From Rugamonas fusca (GTDB lineage Bacteria > Pseudomonadota > Gammaproteobacteria > Burkholderiales > Burkholderiaceae_D), in the NCBI RefSeq assembly GCF_014042365.1, contig NZ_JACEZS010000007.1:62001-126000 (forward strand): a DNA stretch of 64,000 bases, in the 5' to 3' direction. The notes beneath the pieces are model-generated. The model was given only the letters and a program-made list of their open reading frames with translations. It was not told the origin of the DNA and made no database searches. The translations under genes were made by a program, and so were the position numbers. Within the stretch, counting starts at the first letter, position 1. Each line of letters starts with the position of its first letter. Below, in pieces: positions 17,047-26,059 of this stretch.

Positions 17047-18198
17047 ATGATGTCCGCCCCACTTGGCCGCCCATGGCGGGCGGCCGCCCTGGCCCTGTGC
17101 GCGCTGGCCCTGACGGCCTGCACGCGCGGCCAGCCGCCCGTCGAATTCATCACGGACGGCAATCCCCCCAAACTGAGCGACTGGCATTTGATGGCGGCCG
17201 ATGGCGGCCGGCTCGTGCTCAACACCGGCGTCGTTCCGTATGATCTGAACACGCCGCTGTTCACCGACTACGCCCAGAAGCTGCGCACGCTGTGGATGCC
17301 CAAGGGCGCCAGCGCCGCCTACCAGCCCGACGCCGCATTCGACTTCCCGGTCGGCACCATCATCTCCAAGACCTTCTTCTATCCGCGCGAGCCGGGCAAG
17401 GCCGACGCCGTGCTGGCCACCTACGACAGCAGCCGCAACGGTGGCGAGCGTCTCGACCTGGCCAACGTCCGGCTGATCGAAACGCGGCTGCTGGTGCGCC
17501 GCAAGACGGGCTGGATCGCCCTGCCCTACGTGTGGAATGCCGAGCAGACCGACGCCGTGCTGGCCCGCACCGGCCAGCAAGTGCCGCTGGACGTGCTGCA
17601 TGAAGACCACAGCCGCCAGCCGCTGACCTACGTGGTGCCCAATGTGAACCAGTGCGCCTCGTGCCACGTGGCCGACCTGAAGACGCGCCAGTTCCAGCCC
17701 ATCGGCCCGAAAGCGCGCCATTTGAATCGCGACTACACGCATGACGGTGTGACGGAAAACCAGCTCACCTACCTGAGCCGCATCGGCTACCTGACGGGCG
17801 CGCCCGCGCCGCAGGCCGCGCCGCGCAACGCCAACTGGCGCGACGACAAGCAGACACTGGACGCGCGCGCCCGCGCCTACCTCGACATCAACTGCGCCCA
17901 CTGCCACAACGACAAGGGCGCGGCCAACACCACGGCGCTGCACCTGAACATGGGCGCGCCGGCCAACCTGCACCTGGGCTTATGCAAACCGCCGGTGGCG
18001 GCCGGCGCCGGCACGGGCGGCCGGCAATACGGCATCATGCCGGGCAAGCCGGACGAATCGATCATGCTGTACCGGCTCGCCTCGGCCGAGACGGGGGTGA
18101 TGATGCCGGAGCTGGGACGCGGCTCCGTGCACGCGGAAGGCGTGGCCCTGATCCGCGCCTGGATCGCCGCCATGCCGCCCGGCTGCGACCAGCCTTAA
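17047..18198 (+). CDS. SO2930-family dihaem c-type cytochrome, lipoprotein
   Basis: A 383-residue predicted lipoprotein (LALTAC lipobox). It holds two haem c motifs, CASCH and CAHCH, in its C-terminal half and a beta-rich N-terminal half. The protein matches the SO2930 family known from Shewanella, where it also follows a beta-helix gene. The role is undefined; it should be an envelope electron-transfer protein or oxidoreductase. The stop codon is followed immediately by a 76-bp palindromic element. Confidence 0.85.
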   Translation: MMSAPLGRPWRAAALALCALALTACTRGQPPVEFITDGNPPKLSDWHLMAADGGRLVLNTGVVPYDLNTPLFTDYAQKLRTLWMPKGASAAYQPDAAFDFPVGTIISKTFFYPREPGKADAVLATYDSSRNGGERLDLANVRLIETRLLVRRKTGWIALPYVWNAEQTDAVLARTGQQVPLDVLHEDHSRQPLTYVVPNVNQCASCHVADLKTRQFQPIGPKARHLNRDYTHDGVTENQLTYLSRIGYLTGAPAPQAAPRNANWRDDKQTLDARARAYLDINCAHCHNDKGAANTTALHLNMGAPANLHLGLCKPPVAAGAGTGGRQYGIMPGKPDESIMLYRLASAETGVMMPELGRGSVHAEGVALIRAWIAAMPPGCDQP

Positions 18199-18274
18199 CC
18201 CCAAGCAAAATCGGGGACGTAACACGGTTTTCCCATGCGGGAAAACCGTGTTACGTCCCCGATTTTGCTTGGGG
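18199..18274. repeat. Palindromic element A, perfect 36-bp arms
   Basis: Left arm 18199-18234 and right arm 18239-18274 are perfect reverse complements around the 4-nt loop ATGC. The arms contain TCGGGGACGTAACACGG. The element starts on the base after the cytochrome stop codon and sits between convergent genes, so it may act as a two-way terminator. Elements D and E share the core. Confidence 0.95.
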
Positions 18275-18299
18275 TCGTCCCTAACTTCGCGGCCTGGAA

Positions 18300-19124
18300 T
18301 CAGGCGGCGCCGCCCAGTTCGTCGCCGAGCTCCTTGCCGCGCTGGGCCGCCGCTTTCACGGCCGTGACGATGGCGGCCTTGACGCCGCTCGCTTCCATGC
18401 TGGTCAACGCCGCATACGTGGTGCCGCCCTTGGACGTGACACGCTCGCGCAGCAGCGACACCGGCTCGTCCGATTGCGCGGCCAGTTGCGCCGCGCCCGT
18501 GAACGTGGCCAGCGCCAGTTGCTTGCCCTGCTCCGCGCTCAGGCCCAGTTCCGCCGCTGCCTGCTGCATCGCCTCGATGAAGTAGAACACGTAGGCCGGG
18601 CCGCTGCCCGAAACAGCCGTCACAGGATCGATCTGCGCTTCGTCGTCCAGCCACACGGTCTGGCCCACGGCCTTCAGGATGGCGTCGGCCGCGTCCTTCT
18701 GCGCCGCGCTCACGCCGGCCGTGGCCACCATGCCCGTGATGCCTTGCCCGATCAGGGCCGGCGTGTTGGGCATGCAGCGCACGATGGCGCCGTAGCCGCC
18801 CAGCCAGCGCGACAAATCGGCGGCGCGGATGCCGGCCGCGATCGACAGCACCAGCGGCGGCGTGGTCTGGTCCAAGAGCGGCAGCAACTGGGCCGCCACT
18901 TCACGCATGCTTTGCGGTTTGACGGCCAGCACGATCACGTCGCGTCCCGCCAGTTCGGTGCCGGCGGCGCTGGCCGTGGTCACGCCGAACTTGCTGCGCA
19001 GCTGCTCCAGCGCGGCGCCGTTGGGGTCGACCACGTGGATGTTGGCGCCCGCCGTCAGCTTGCCTGCCAGGCCCGCGATCAGGGCCGATGCCATGTTGCC
19101 GCCGCCGATAAATGCAATCTTCAT
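18300..19124 (-). CDS. proC: Pyrroline-5-carboxylate reductase
   Basis: Last step of proline synthesis: NADPH-dependent reduction of pyrroline-5-carboxylate. A 274-residue protein with the N-terminal Rossmann motif FIGGGNMASALIAGL, the stretch VLAVKPQ, and the C-terminal family signature region ALTSMEASGVKAAIVTAV. Normal length. It lies 15 bp downstream of the PLP-binding protein gene; this pair is widespread. Confidence 0.96.
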   Translation of the reverse strand: MKIAFIGGGNMASALIAGLAGKLTAGANIHVVDPNGAALEQLRSKFGVTTASAAGTELAGRDVIVLAVKPQSMREVAAQLLPLLDQTTPPLVLSIAAGIRAADLSRWLGGYGAIVRCMPNTPALIGQGITGMVATAGVSAAQKDAADAILKAVGQTVWLDDEAQIDPVTAVSGSGPAYVFYFIEAMQQAAAELGLSAEQGKQLALATFTGAAQLAAQSDEPVSLLRERVTSKGGTTYAALTSMEASGVKAAIVTAVKAAAQRGKELGDELGGAA

Positions 19125-19139
19125 GTCTATCTCTCGTTT

Positions 19140-19841
19140 TTAGTGGTAGTTGCGTGATCCGAAAATGGCGCTGCCCACGCGCACGATGGTGGCGCCTTCG
19201 ACGATGGCGGCCCGCAGGTCGGCCGACATGCCCATCGACAGCGTGTCGAGCCCCAGGCCGCCAGCGCGCAGCTGCTCGTACAGCGCGCGCAGCTGGGCGA
19301 ACGGCGCCCGCTGTTGTTGGTACTCGGCGGCCGGCTCGGGGATGGCCATCAGGCCGCGCAGCCGCAGGTTGGGCAGCGTGGCCACTTGCGCGGCCAGCGC
19401 GGCCACTTCCTCAGGCGCGACACCGCTCTTGCTGGCTTCACCGCTGATGTTCACCTGCAGGCAGATATTGAGCGGCCCCTTGTCCGGCGGGCGTTGTTCC
19501 GACAGGCGTTGGGCGATCTTGAGCCGGTCCACCGTGTGCACCCAGTCGAAATGTTCGGCGATGGGCCGGGTCTTGTTGCTCTGGATGGGGCCGATGAAGT
19601 GCCATTCCAGCGCGGCGCCCGGCGCACCGGCGGCCACGGCGGCGATCTTGTCGAGCGCTTCCTGCAGGTAGTTTTCACCGAACGCCAGCTGGCCGGCGCG
19701 CACCGCTTCCAGTACCGCCTCCGGCCCGAACGTCTTGGACACCGCCAGCAACTGGACCGCGCCGGCCGGGCGGCCGCTTTCTTGTAATGCGGAAATAATT
19801 GTGCCGGCTATAGCTTGCAAGTTCTGGGCGATTGTGGACAT
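19140..19841 (-). CDS. YggS-family PLP-binding protein (PLPBP)
   Basis: A 233-residue single-domain TIM-barrel protein that holds pyridoxal phosphate and takes part in vitamin B6 and amino-acid homeostasis. The PLP lysine is in LLAVSKTF; FGENYLQE, WHFIGPIQSNK and the C-terminal GMSADLRAAI with VRVGSAIFG are present. The frame is open further upstream, but the ATG at 19841 begins the family N-terminus (MSTIAQNLQAI). Upstream of proC, divergent from pilT. Confidence 0.94.
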   Translation of the reverse strand: MSTIAQNLQAIAGTIISALQESGRPAGAVQLLAVSKTFGPEAVLEAVRAGQLAFGENYLQEALDKIAAVAAGAPGAALEWHFIGPIQSNKTRPIAEHFDWVHTVDRLKIAQRLSEQRPPDKGPLNICLQVNISGEASKSGVAPEEVAALAAQVATLPNLRLRGLMAIPEPAAEYQQQRAPFAQLRALYEQLRAGGLGLDTLSMGMSADLRAAIVEGATIVRVGSAIFGSRNYH

Positions 19842-19949
19842 AATCAATGAGGAAACAGTGGTATGCGGACAGGTTAAGAATTCGGCTGAACAACGCCGCG
19901 CCGGTGAGCCGTCCCGGCGCGCGCCCGACAACAGGCACAGGGATTATAA

Positions 19950-20993
19950 ATGGACATTTCAGAACTGCTGGCATTCTCGGTCAAGAACAAGGCCTCGGAC
20001 TTGCACCTGTCGGCCGGCTTGCCGCCCATGATACGGGTACACGGCGATGTACGGCGCATCAATCTGCCGCCGCTGGAGCACAAGGACGTGCACGGCATGA
20101 TCTATGACATCATGAACGACGGCCAGCGCAAGGCTTACGAGGAAATGCTCGAATGCGACTTCTCGTTCGCCATCCCTGGCCTGGCGCGCTTCCGTGTCAA
20201 CGCCTACAACCAGGAACGGGGCGCGTCGGCCGTGCTGCGCACGATTCCGTCCAAGATCCTGAGCCTGGAAGAACTGAACTGTCCCAAGATCTTCGCCGAA
20301 CTGGCGCTCAAGCCGCGCGGCCTGGTGCTGGTGACCGGGCCCACCGGCTCCGGCAAATCGACCACGCTGGCGGCCATGGTCAACCACGTCAACGAGAACG
20401 AGTATGGCCACATCCTCACCATCGAAGACCCGATCGAATTCGTGCACGAATCGAAGAAGTGCCTGATCAACCAGCGCGAAGTGGGACCGCACACGCTGTC
20501 GTTCAACAACGCGCTGCGCTCGGCCCTGCGCGAAGACCCGGACGTGATCCTGGTGGGCGAATTGCGCGACCTGGAAACCATCCGCCTGGCCCTGTCGGCC
20601 GCCGAGACGGGCCACCTGGTGTTCGGCACGCTGCACACCTCGTCGGCCGCCAAGACCATCGACCGTATCGTCGACGTGTTCCCGGCCGATGAGAAGGAGA
20701 TGGTGCGCGCCATGCTGTCCGAATCGCTGCAGGCCGTGATCTCGCAGACGCTGCTCAAGACCAAGGACGGCTCCGGCCGCGTGGCCGCGCACGAGATCAT
20801 GGTGGCCACGCCGGCCATCCGCAACCTGATCCGCGAAGCCAAGATCGCGCAGATGTATTCGGCCATCCAGACCGGCAGCAACATGGGCATGCAGACGCTG
20901 GACCAGACCCTGACGGACCTGGTGCGGCGCAACGTGATCTCGTCGGCCGCCGCCCGTTCGGCCGCCAAGACGCCGGACAACTTCCCCGGCTGA
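19950..20993 (+). CDS. pilT: Type IV pilus retraction ATPase PilT
   Basis: Hexameric cytoplasmic motor that depolymerises type IV pili for twitching and DNA uptake. 347 residues with KASDLHLSAG at the N-terminus, Walker A GPTGSGKST, Asp box TIEDPIEFVH, Walker B region DPDVILVGELRD, His box ETGHLVFGTLHTSSA and the C-terminal AIRNLIRE motif that is diagnostic for PilT. AGGGA stands 8 nt before the ATG. pilU follows, with a palindromic element between them. Confidence 0.96.
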   Translation: MDISELLAFSVKNKASDLHLSAGLPPMIRVHGDVRRINLPPLEHKDVHGMIYDIMNDGQRKAYEEMLECDFSFAIPGLARFRVNAYNQERGASAVLRTIPSKILSLEELNCPKIFAELALKPRGLVLVTGPTGSGKSTTLAAMVNHVNENEYGHILTIEDPIEFVHESKKCLINQREVGPHTLSFNNALRSALREDPDVILVGELRDLETIRLALSAAETGHLVFGTLHTSSAAKTIDRIVDVFPADEKEMVRAMLSESLQAVISQTLLKTKDGSGRVAAHEIMVATPAIRNLIREAKIAQMYSAIQTGSNMGMQTLDQTLTDLVRRNVISSAAARSAAKTPDNFPG

Positions 20994-21004
20994 ACATCGA
21001 ACGC

Positions 21005-21067
21005 CGGGGTCAGGTCCGGCAATCGGACATGGGCGACGCCCATGTCCGATTGCCGGACCTGACCCCG
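21005..21067. repeat. Palindromic element B, perfect 31-bp arms
   Basis: Arms 21005-21035 and 21037-21067 are exact reverse complements around one central base. The outer part reads GGGGTCAGGTCCGGC. The element lies 11 bp after the pilT stop and ends 14 bp before the SD of pilU. Its core differs from elements A, D and E, but it has the same build and the same GGGGTC-type edge. Confidence 0.93.
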
Positions 21068-21091
21068 CCCCAAAACAATCAGGAGCCCACC

Positions 21092-22228
21092 ATGGAACGC
21101 GACCAGGCATCCAAATTCATGTTCGACCTGCTGCGCCTCATGCTCAGCAAGAAGGGCTCGGACTTGTTCATCACGGCCGGCTTCCCGCCCGCCATCAAGA
21201 TCGACGGCAAGATGACGCCCGTCTCGGCCCAGGCCCTGACGGCCGCCCACACGGCCGATCTGGCGCGCTCGATCATGAACGACAAGCAGACCGCCAGTTT
21301 CGAGCTGACCAAGGAAGCGAACTTCGCCATCAGCCCCGGCGACCTCGGACGGTTCCGCGTCTCGGCCTTCGTGCAAATGAGCTCCGTGGGCATGGTGCTG
21401 CGGACCATCACCAGCGAGATCCCTAAGCTCGAAGACCTGGGCCTGCCGGAAGTGCTGAAGGAAGTCGTGATGGCCAAGCGCGGCCTGGTGATCATGGTGG
21501 GCGCCACCGGGTCGGGCAAATCGACCACGCTGGCGGCCATGGTGGGCTACCGCAACGAGAACAGCTACGGCCACATCATCACCATCGAAGACCCGGTCGA
21601 ATATGTCCACCCGCACAAGAACTGCATCGTCACCCAGCGCGAAGTGGGGGTGGACACGGACGACTGGGAAGTGGCGCTGAAAAACACGCTGCGCCAGGCG
21701 CCGGACGTGATCCAGATCGGCGAGATCCGCGACCGCGAGACCATGGACCACGCGATCGCCTTCGCCGAGACGGGCCATTTGTGCCTGGCCACGCTGCACG
21801 CCAACAGCGCCAACCAGGCGCTGGACCGCATCATCAACTTCTTCCCCGAGGAGCGCCGCCAGCAGCTGCTGATGGACCTCTCGCTGAACCTGAAGGGCAT
21901 GATCTCGCAGCGCCTGGTGCCGCGCAAGGAAAGCAAGGGCCGCGTGGTGGCGATCGAGATCATGCTCAATTCGCCGCTGATCTCGGACCTGATCTTCAAG
22001 GGCCAGGTGCATGAGATCAAGGAACTGATGAAGAAGTCGCGCGAACTGGGCATGCAGACGTTCGACCAGTCGCTGTTCGACCTGCACGAGGCCGACCTGA
22101 TCACCTACGAAGACGCATTGCGCAACGCCGACTCCGTGAACGACTTGCGGCTCGCCATCAAGCTGGAAGGCAAGGCCGCCAAGACGCGCGACCTGTCGGC
22201 CGGCACCGAACATTTGGGGATCATCTGA
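21092..22228 (+). CDS. pilU: Type IV pilus retraction ATPase PilU
   Basis: PilT-dependent accessory retraction ATPase, 378 residues. Walker A GATGSGKST, Asp box TIEDPVEYVH, Walker B region DVIQIGEIRD and His box ETGHLCLATLHANS are intact. The C-terminus FDLHEADLITYEDALRNADSVNDLRL is PilU-like. The open frame runs back into element B, but the ATG at 21092 has AGGAG 6 nt upstream and is the correct start. The stop overlaps the glutathione peroxidase ATG by one base. Confidence 0.95.
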   Translation: MERDQASKFMFDLLRLMLSKKGSDLFITAGFPPAIKIDGKMTPVSAQALTAAHTADLARSIMNDKQTASFELTKEANFAISPGDLGRFRVSAFVQMSSVGMVLRTITSEIPKLEDLGLPEVLKEVVMAKRGLVIMVGATGSGKSTTLAAMVGYRNENSYGHIITIEDPVEYVHPHKNCIVTQREVGVDTDDWEVALKNTLRQAPDVIQIGEIRDRETMDHAIAFAETGHLCLATLHANSANQALDRIINFFPEERRQQLLMDLSLNLKGMISQRLVPRKESKGRVVAIEIMLNSPLISDLIFKGQVHEIKELMKKSRELGMQTFDQSLFDLHEADLITYEDALRNADSVNDLRLAIKLEGKAAKTRDLSAGTEHLGII

Positions 22229-22713
22229 TGCACACCATTTTCGACCTGGAAGCGGACACCCTGTCCGGCAAGCCCGTCAGCCTGGGCCAGTACAAGGGCC
22301 AGGTGCTGTTGATCGTCAACACGGCCAGCAAGTGCGGCTTCACGCCCCAGTACCAGGGCCTGGAAGCCGTGTACGAACAATTCAAGGACAAGGGCGCCGT
22401 GGTGCTGGGCTTCCCGTGCAACCAGTTCGGCGCCCAGGAACCGGGTTCGGCCGACGAGATCGGCGCCTTCTGCGAAAAGAACTACGGCGTCACCTTCCCC
22501 ATGTTCGCCAAGGTGGACGTCAACGGCAGCCAGGCCCACCCGCTGTTCAAGCAGCTCAAGAAGGAAGCGCCCGGCCTGCTGGGCACGGAAGGCATCAAGT
22601 GGAACTTCACCAAGTTCCTGGTGCGCAAGGACGGCACCGTCTACAAGCGCTACGCGCCGGCCACCAAGCCCGAAGAACTGATCGCCGACATCGAAAAACT
22701 GCTGGCCGAATAG
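22228..22713 (+). CDS. Glutathione peroxidase family protein (thiol type)
   Basis: A 161-residue peroxidase that reduces hydroperoxides with glutathione or thioredoxin. The catalytic Cys lies in NTASKCGFTPQY, with the Gln/Trp/Asn partners in FPCNQFGAQEP and KWNFTKFLV. Cys replaces the selenocysteine of animal enzymes, as is usual in bacteria. The start overlaps the pilU stop (TGATG), so translation is probably coupled to the pilus operon. Confidence 0.94.
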   Translation: MHTIFDLEADTLSGKPVSLGQYKGQVLLIVNTASKCGFTPQYQGLEAVYEQFKDKGAVVLGFPCNQFGAQEPGSADEIGAFCEKNYGVTFPMFAKVDVNGSQAHPLFKQLKKEAPGLLGTEGIKWNFTKFLVRKDGTVYKRYAPATKPEELIADIEKLLAE

Positions 22714-22832
22714 CGCTCGCCGCCGCCCTTGCTTGCAATGCGCTAGCGAGCGTGCGGGCCGTCCCCCCCTGTCGTGGCGCGAACTTTACAAACGGCAAAA
22801 TAAAATGCTGGCGGATTAACTTTTCGGTAATA

Positions 22833-25382
22833 ATGAAGGTGGATTCATTCGCCCGATCACATCGACCGTTTATGCCGTTGCTGCGCCAATTACTGTCGCG
22901 CTGGATGCGGATGGGAAGCTATTCCCGCCTGTTCCTGCCGATCTTCGTCATCATCGCCGTCGTCACGGGCGTGCGCTACACGCTGCTGGTGGACGGCGAA
23001 TCGCAGGCGGCCGGCGCCCGCTACCGGCAACAGGCGCGCGAACTGGAAAGCTACCTGAGCACGGCCCTGCAACCGGCGCTGGCCGCGCGCGACCGCGCCG
23101 CGCTCGACGCCACGCTGGCCGGTGCCCTGCTGCTCAATGCAGACGTGGCCGACGTCCATCTCGACTATCCCGCTGGCCACCTGGAAGCGCTGCGCGCCGC
23201 GCCCGCGCCGGTGCGCCATCCCGACTGGTTCGCCGCGCTGGACACGGTGCCGGCGCTGGCCATGGAACGGACCATCGGCCCGCGCACCACGCTGGCGCTG
23301 CGCTTCTCGCCGACCGCGCCGCGCAACGCCGTATGGCACACGGTGCGCCAGCAAGCCGTAATCTCGGCCATCAACATCACCATCATCTACGCGCTGCTTG
23401 GCCTGCTCGTGTGCCTAAACCAGCGCATGCTGCGCCGGCTGGAACTGGCCACCAACCGCTTCCAGAATGGCGACTACGGCGTGCGCATGCCCGTGCGCGG
23501 TACGCTGGAGGCACGCGCGCTGGCCCGCACCTTCAACAACATGGCCGAGAAAGTGGCCGCGCTGGTGCAGACGCTGCGGCGCAGCCAGCAACAGCTGCGC
23601 GAGGAGAAGGAACGCATCGAAGTGACGCTGGCGTCGATTGGCGACGCCGTCATCACCACCGACACGGCCGGCCGCATCGCCACCATCAACGCCGTGGCGC
23701 AGGCGCTCACGGGACGCAGCGAGGAACAGGCGCGCGGCATGGAGCTGCACCAGGTGTTCGTGCTGGCCAATAACTTCGGCCAGCACACGCTGCTCAAGGC
23801 CACGGACGCCATCTGCGCCGGCGGCGACGCCGTCAAGATGCTCAACCAGGCCTTGCGCCATACGTCGGGCGAACTGGCCAACATCGAATACACGGCCGCC
23901 GCCATCCGCTCGGCCAGCGGCGCCGTGCACGGCATGGTGCTGGTGTTCCGCGACGTGAGCGAGCGGCGCCAGCTGATCCAGCAGATGTCGTGGCAAAGCA
24001 ACCACGACGTGCTCACCGGCCTGCCCAACCGCAGCGCGCTGGCGGCCCGCTTCGAACACGAGCTCGCGCGCGCCCGCGAAAACCAGTACCAGCTGGCCGT
24101 GTGCCTGTTCGACCTCGACCACTTCCAGCACGTCAACGACAGCCTGGGCCAGGCCGTCGGCGACGCCCTGCTCAGGCAAGTGGCCAGCCGCCTGCACCAA
24201 CTGGCCGAGCAGCGCCAGTACGTGGCACGCCTGGGCGGCGACGAATTCGTATTGCTGCTGCCGGCGCTGGGCGAGCGCGGCACCATCGCCGCGCTGCTGC
24301 AACGGCTGCTGGCGGCGCTCGAGCGCGACTACCTGTGCGAAGGCGAAGTGGTGAAGATGTCGGCCAGCGTGGGCGTGGCCATCTACACGGGCAACGAAGC
24401 GAGCGCCGATCAGCTACTGCGCCATGCCGACCAGGCGCTGTACCAGGCCAAGCTGACGGGCCGCAAGCGCTACCACTTCTTCGACGCCGACCTGGACGAG
24501 CAGGTGCGCACCCACCACAACCGCCGCACGGAAGTACGGGCCGCGCTGCGCGCCGGCCAGTTGCGGCTGCACTACCAGCCCAAGCTGGACATGCGCTCGG
24601 GCCGCATCATCGGCATGGAGGCGCTGCTGCGCTGGCAGCACCCGGTGCGCGGCATGGTGGGGCCGATGGAGTTCCTGCCCATCGTCGAGCACAGCGACAT
24701 CATCGTCGACATCGGCGAATGGGTGCTGCGCGAGGCGCTGCGCCAGTTGCAGGCCTGGCGCACGCAAGCGCCGCACTGGGTAGTGAGCGTCAACATCGCG
24801 GCCCGCCACTTCCAGCGCGCCGATTTCGTCGAACGCCTGGGCGCCATCCTGGCCGAATTCCCGGACGTGCCACCGGCCATGCTGGAACTGGAAATCCTCG
24901 AATCGTCGGCCTTGTCGGACGTGGCCCACGTGCGCACCGTCATGCAGGCCTGCCAGCGGCAAGGCATCAGCTTCGCACTCGACGATTTCGGCACCGGCTA
25001 TTCGTCGCTGTCCTACCTCAAGCGCCTGCCGGCGGACACGCTCAAGATCGACCAGAGCTTCGTGCGCGCCATGCTGGTGGACCCGGAAGACCTGCACCTG
25101 GTGAGCGCCATCATCAACCTGGCGCGCTCGTTCGGCATGCGCATCATCGCCGAGGGCGTGGAGACGGTCGAACACGGGGCCATGTTGATGCGCCTGGGTT
25201 GCGACCTGGCCCAGGGCTACGGCATCGCCCGTCCCATGCCGGCCGACGAGGTGCTGGCCTGGGTGGCCGCGTTCGACAGCGCCCCGCTCTGGCAGGCCGC
25301 CGCGCAGCTGCCGCCGATCGTCACATTGCGCGGCGCCGATGCCGAAGGCGGCGCCCAATTCCCGCTGTTCGCGCCGGGCTGA
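22833..25382 (+). CDS. Membrane-anchored PAS-GGDEF-EAL cyclic-di-GMP signalling protein
   Basis: About 849 residues: membrane helix 1 (33-50), a periplasmic segment of about 125 residues, helix 2 (176-195), a HAMP-like linker, a PAS domain (about 265-380), GGDEF (about 395-550) and EAL (about 565-810). The cyclase motif RLGGDEF and the phosphodiesterase motifs MEALLRW, LDDFGTGYSSLSYL and KIDQSF are intact, so both activities are possible; no clear RxxD inhibitory site was seen. The start at 22833 lacks an SD, and Met14 or Met25 are alternatives. It lies next to pilTU, and c-di-GMP commonly controls pili, so a motility link is plausible. Confidence 0.9.
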   Translation: MKVDSFARSHRPFMPLLRQLLSRWMRMGSYSRLFLPIFVIIAVVTGVRYTLLVDGESQAAGARYRQQARELESYLSTALQPALAARDRAALDATLAGALLLNADVADVHLDYPAGHLEALRAAPAPVRHPDWFAALDTVPALAMERTIGPRTTLALRFSPTAPRNAVWHTVRQQAVISAINITIIYALLGLLVCLNQRMLRRLELATNRFQNGDYGVRMPVRGTLEARALARTFNNMAEKVAALVQTLRRSQQQLREEKERIEVTLASIGDAVITTDTAGRIATINAVAQALTGRSEEQARGMELHQVFVLANNFGQHTLLKATDAICAGGDAVKMLNQALRHTSGELANIEYTAAAIRSASGAVHGMVLVFRDVSERRQLIQQMSWQSNHDVLTGLPNRSALAARFEHELARARENQYQLAVCLFDLDHFQHVNDSLGQAVGDALLRQVASRLHQLAEQRQYVARLGGDEFVLLLPALGERGTIAALLQRLLAALERDYLCEGEVVKMSASVGVAIYTGNEASADQLLRHADQALYQAKLTGRKRYHFFDADLDEQVRTHHNRRTEVRAALRAGQLRLHYQPKLDMRSGRIIGMEALLRWQHPVRGMVGPMEFLPIVEHSDIIVDIGEWVLREALRQLQAWRTQAPHWVVSVNIAARHFQRADFVERLGAILAEFPDVPPAMLELEILESSALSDVAHVRTVMQACQRQGISFALDDFGTGYSSLSYLKRLPADTLKIDQSFVRAMLVDPEDLHLVSAIINLARSFGMRIIAEGVETVEHGAMLMRLGCDLAQGYGIARPMPADEVLAWVAAFDSAPLWQAAAQLPPIVTLRGADAEGGAQFPLFAPG

Positions 25383-25406
25383 ATTCAACAACACATGGAG
25401 TACGAC

Positions 25407-25898
25407 ATGAAGCACAACCTGCTGGCAGCTTGCCTGCTGATGATCACCAGCGCCACCAGCGCCCTCGCCGACGAGGCCACCGACTGCAGCGCCGCCGCCG
25501 GTTCCTACCGCACCGGCGTGGTGGTGCGCGGCCCCGCGTTCGCCCACGGCCAATACCGCAAGGGCGTGGAGCTGTCGCACACGCACCTGACCATGAAGGC
25601 GGACCAGGATGGCCGCATCTACGACGTGGCCATCGACAATGTGTTCGTGCCCGGCTTCGACCGCAACCAGAGCGGCATTCCCGCGCCATTGAACGCGATT
25701 CACGTGAATGACAGGATCGGCGTGTGCGGCCAGCTTTATACCAAAGGCGTGGGCATCCACTGGGTGCACACCAACTGCGGCAAGCGGCCGACACCCGCCC
25801 ATCCGGATGGCTGGCTCAAGGAACTCAAGCCGGACGGTACGCCCGGTCCCAGCGTGACGGGCAATCCGGCCTTCTGCCCGATCTTCAAGAGCCGCTGA
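25407..25898 (+). CDS. Exported protein of unknown function
   Basis: A 163-residue protein with a clear signal peptide (MKHNLLAACLLMITSATSALA). The mature part has several Cys (CSAAAGSY, GVCGQLY, NCGKR, AFCPIF) that could form disulphides, and segments typical of small secreted domains (GIHWVHTNCGKRP, HPDGWLKEL). I do not recognise the family. The ATG at 25407 has GGAG 7 nt upstream. It follows the GGDEF-EAL gene by 24 bp and could share its message. Confidence 0.75.
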   Translation: MKHNLLAACLLMITSATSALADEATDCSAAAGSYRTGVVVRGPAFAHGQYRKGVELSHTHLTMKADQDGRIYDVAIDNVFVPGFDRNQSGIPAPLNAIHVNDRIGVCGQLYTKGVGIHWVHTNCGKRPTPAHPDGWLKELKPDGTPGPSVTGNPAFCPIFKSR

Positions 25899-25922
25899 CT
25901 TAGCCCGCGGTGCAAGGCCAGA

Positions 25923-25994
25923 ATTGGCAAAATTAGGGACGGACCCCAATTAGCGCCAGCGCTAATTGGGGTCCGTCCCTAATTTTGCCAATTT
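25923..25994. repeat. Palindromic element C, perfect 35-bp arms
   Basis: Arms 25923-25957 and 25960-25994 are exact reverse complements with a 2-nt centre. Core: TTAGGGACGGACCCCAATTA. It lies 25 bp after the stop of the exported protein. GGGGTCCGTCCC also occurs at the end of element D (33349-33360). Confidence 0.95.
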
Positions 25995-26024
25995 CGGTCC
26001 AGCGCCGCGCCATGGCGGATTCGC

Positions 26025-26059
26025 TTGCCATATCCCGATGTGTAAGATATTCTTTACAC
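26025..26059 (+). promoter_or_regulatory. Promoter with overlapping dyad before ArsR-type gene
   Basis: TTGCCA (26025-26030), 17 nt, then TATTCT (26048-26053) fit a sigma70 promoter, with transcription predicted at about 26060, the GTG start codon itself. The -10 is covered by the dyad GTGTAA-N8-TTACAC (26040-26059). Dyads of this size are typical ArsR-family operators, so autorepression is likely. Confidence 0.6.

Noticed and set aside
21029..21091. N-terminal extension of PilU
   Set aside because: It lies inside palindromic element B and has no SD; the ATG at 21092 has AGGAG.
20204..22213. 669-codon open frame on the minus strand
   Set aside because: Antisense to pilT and pilU; composition typical of a shadow frame.
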